13,933 nt of DNA from Tepidimicrobium sp. Its GTDB lineage: Bacteria > Bacillota > Clostridia > Tissierellales > Tepidimicrobiaceae. Within the stretch, counting starts at the first letter, position 1. Every line of letters starts with the position of its first letter. The stretch spans positions 1 through 13,933 of the forward strand of contig DUNJ01000076.1 of the NCBI GenBank assembly GCA_012839395.1, in the 5' to 3' direction. The position numbers and the translations under genes were made by a program. Shown piece by piece: positions 13,425-13,933 of the stretch. A model generated the notes under the pieces. That model was given only the letters and a program-made list of their open reading frames with translations, was not told the DNA's origin and searched no databases.

Positions 13425-13860
13425 CTTGGGGGATAGGCATGTATGCCATAACCTCAACATCCCTTATACCCTTCCCCTCCTTAGCTAATAAAATTTTAAC
13501 CTGTATCTTCCATAAATCTGTATCTACATAATTCTTAGATATAATACACATATGTTCAGGATTATTAGGCTTCATATTCAACGGCAATTGAATACTTACA
13601 GAGTCTTCCTCCTTAAGTTTTTCAATCAAATCTGCTAACCGTATATCGTATATATATTCATCATCTTTCTTTAAAGAATCATCAAAAGACTTAATCTCCT
13701 CAATAACCGATTCGGCCATATATACCATATCAGTTTTATCCTTCGCCAATTTTAGTTGATAAGCTGCAGTGCTCAATATCGGTAAACAGGTAACGGCTAC
13801 TAAACCTGTGAAAAATAGCCCCGTCAACACCTCTATAAGAATAAATCCTCTTGAATCCAT
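13399..13860 (-). CDS. PilV/GspI-like type IV prepilin
   Basis: A prepilin-like protein of 153 residues. The leader M-D-S-R-G is followed by F-I-L-I-E-V, with Glu at +5, and a hydrophobic helix (LTGLFFTGLVAVTCLPIL). Then comes M-V-Y-M-A-E-S-V-I-E-E-I-K, as in PilV/GspI minor pilins, which often carry a Q-A/A-E-S helix here. The C-terminal half is short and beta-rich (W-K-I-Q-V-K-I-L-L-A). The start is ambiguous: ATG at 13860 has AGGGG ten bases upstream, while ATG at 13893 sits one base after the upstream stop (TAAAATG) and would give a 16-residue leader. Its 3' end overlaps the PilW-like gene. Likely role: minor pilin of a type IV pilus or competence pseudopilus. Confidence 0.72.
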   Translation of the reverse strand: MDSRGFILIEVLTGLFFTGLVAVTCLPILSTAAYQLKLAKDKTDMVYMAESVIEEIKSFDDSLKKDDEYIYDIRLADLIEKLKEEDSVSIQLPLNMKPNNPEHMCIISKNYVDTDLWKIQVKILLAKEGKGIRDVEVMAYMPIPQDDQALDGD

Positions 13861-13894
13861 ATCTATCCAACCCCTGATCCTTAAATAAGGCATT

Positions 13895-13933
13895 TTATTC
13901 TGAAATAGAAGCACCGGCTACGGGCAAGGTCAC
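13895..13933 (-). CDS. C-terminal tail of an unknown upstream gene (partial)
   Basis: In the frame that ends with TAA at 13897-13895, the minus strand encodes the last 12 residues V-T-L-P-V-A-G-A-S-I-S-E. The stop is one base from an in-frame ATG of the prepilin gene. From operon position it is probably another pilus-assembly or pilin gene, but too little is visible to name it. Confidence 0.45.
   Translation of the reverse strand: MTLPVAGASISE

Noticed and set aside
13399..13460. A frameshift or gene fusion at the large overlap of the two prepilin genes
   Set aside because: Both proteins have complete prepilin leaders, and internal ATG starts for the second gene reduce the overlap to 11-26 bases.

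Overview
The window is a piece of an AT-rich, anaerobic, endospore-forming Firmicutes chromosome, most likely Clostridia. The evidence is a complete spoIIIAA-AH sporulation operon, strong AGGAGG-type ribosome binding sites, and a gene order that is a variant of the Bacillus aroQ-efp-spoIIIA-yqhY-nusB-xseA-xseB-ispA-dxs block. Every gene I can support lies on the minus strand, so transcription runs from high to low coordinates. I do not assign a genus.

In transcription order: (1) 13.93-11.79 kb holds the tail of an unknown gene followed by three pilin-like genes: two prepilins with G|F-x-x-x-E cleavage sites, and a PilX-like protein with a beta-repeat C-terminus. (2) 11.69-9.74 kb holds the shikimate-pathway genes aroK and aroQ, then efp and a small acidic protein of the CD1247-like kind, ended by a strong intrinsic terminator. 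(3) 9.68-4.39 kb is the spoIIIA operon, preceded by a good sigma-E promoter that directly abuts that terminator. It encodes the SpoIIIA part of the mother cell-to-forespore channel. (4) 4.39-3.89 kb is an Asp23/YqhY gene with its own promoter and terminator. (5) 3.83-0.14 kb is nusB, a Kae1/TsaD-like gene in the slot where B. subtilis has folD, xseA, xseB and ispA, packed with overlaps or very short gaps. (6) 0.13-0 kb has an extended -10 sigma-A promoter overlapping the end of ispA. It is followed by a GC-rich, structured, non-coding stretch that runs off the window edge.

The most interesting item is that last stretch. Its position directly after ispA, its lack of a reading frame, its own promoter and its structure fit the 5' end of an OLE (ornate, large, extremophilic) RNA, a class of about 600 nt usually encoded between ispA and dxs. 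OLE is a described class, so this would be a new instance rather than a new system. Only about 98 nt are visible.

Other points worth attention are an EF-P with Arg instead of Lys at the loop tip (T-A-R-G instead of P-G-K-G), an IspA missing about 11 residues after its second Asp-rich motif, and the substituted genes relative to Bacillus synteny (no accBC, no folD). No mobile elements, CRISPR arrays, tRNA or rRNA genes were seen. No gene-free gap exceeds 140 bases.
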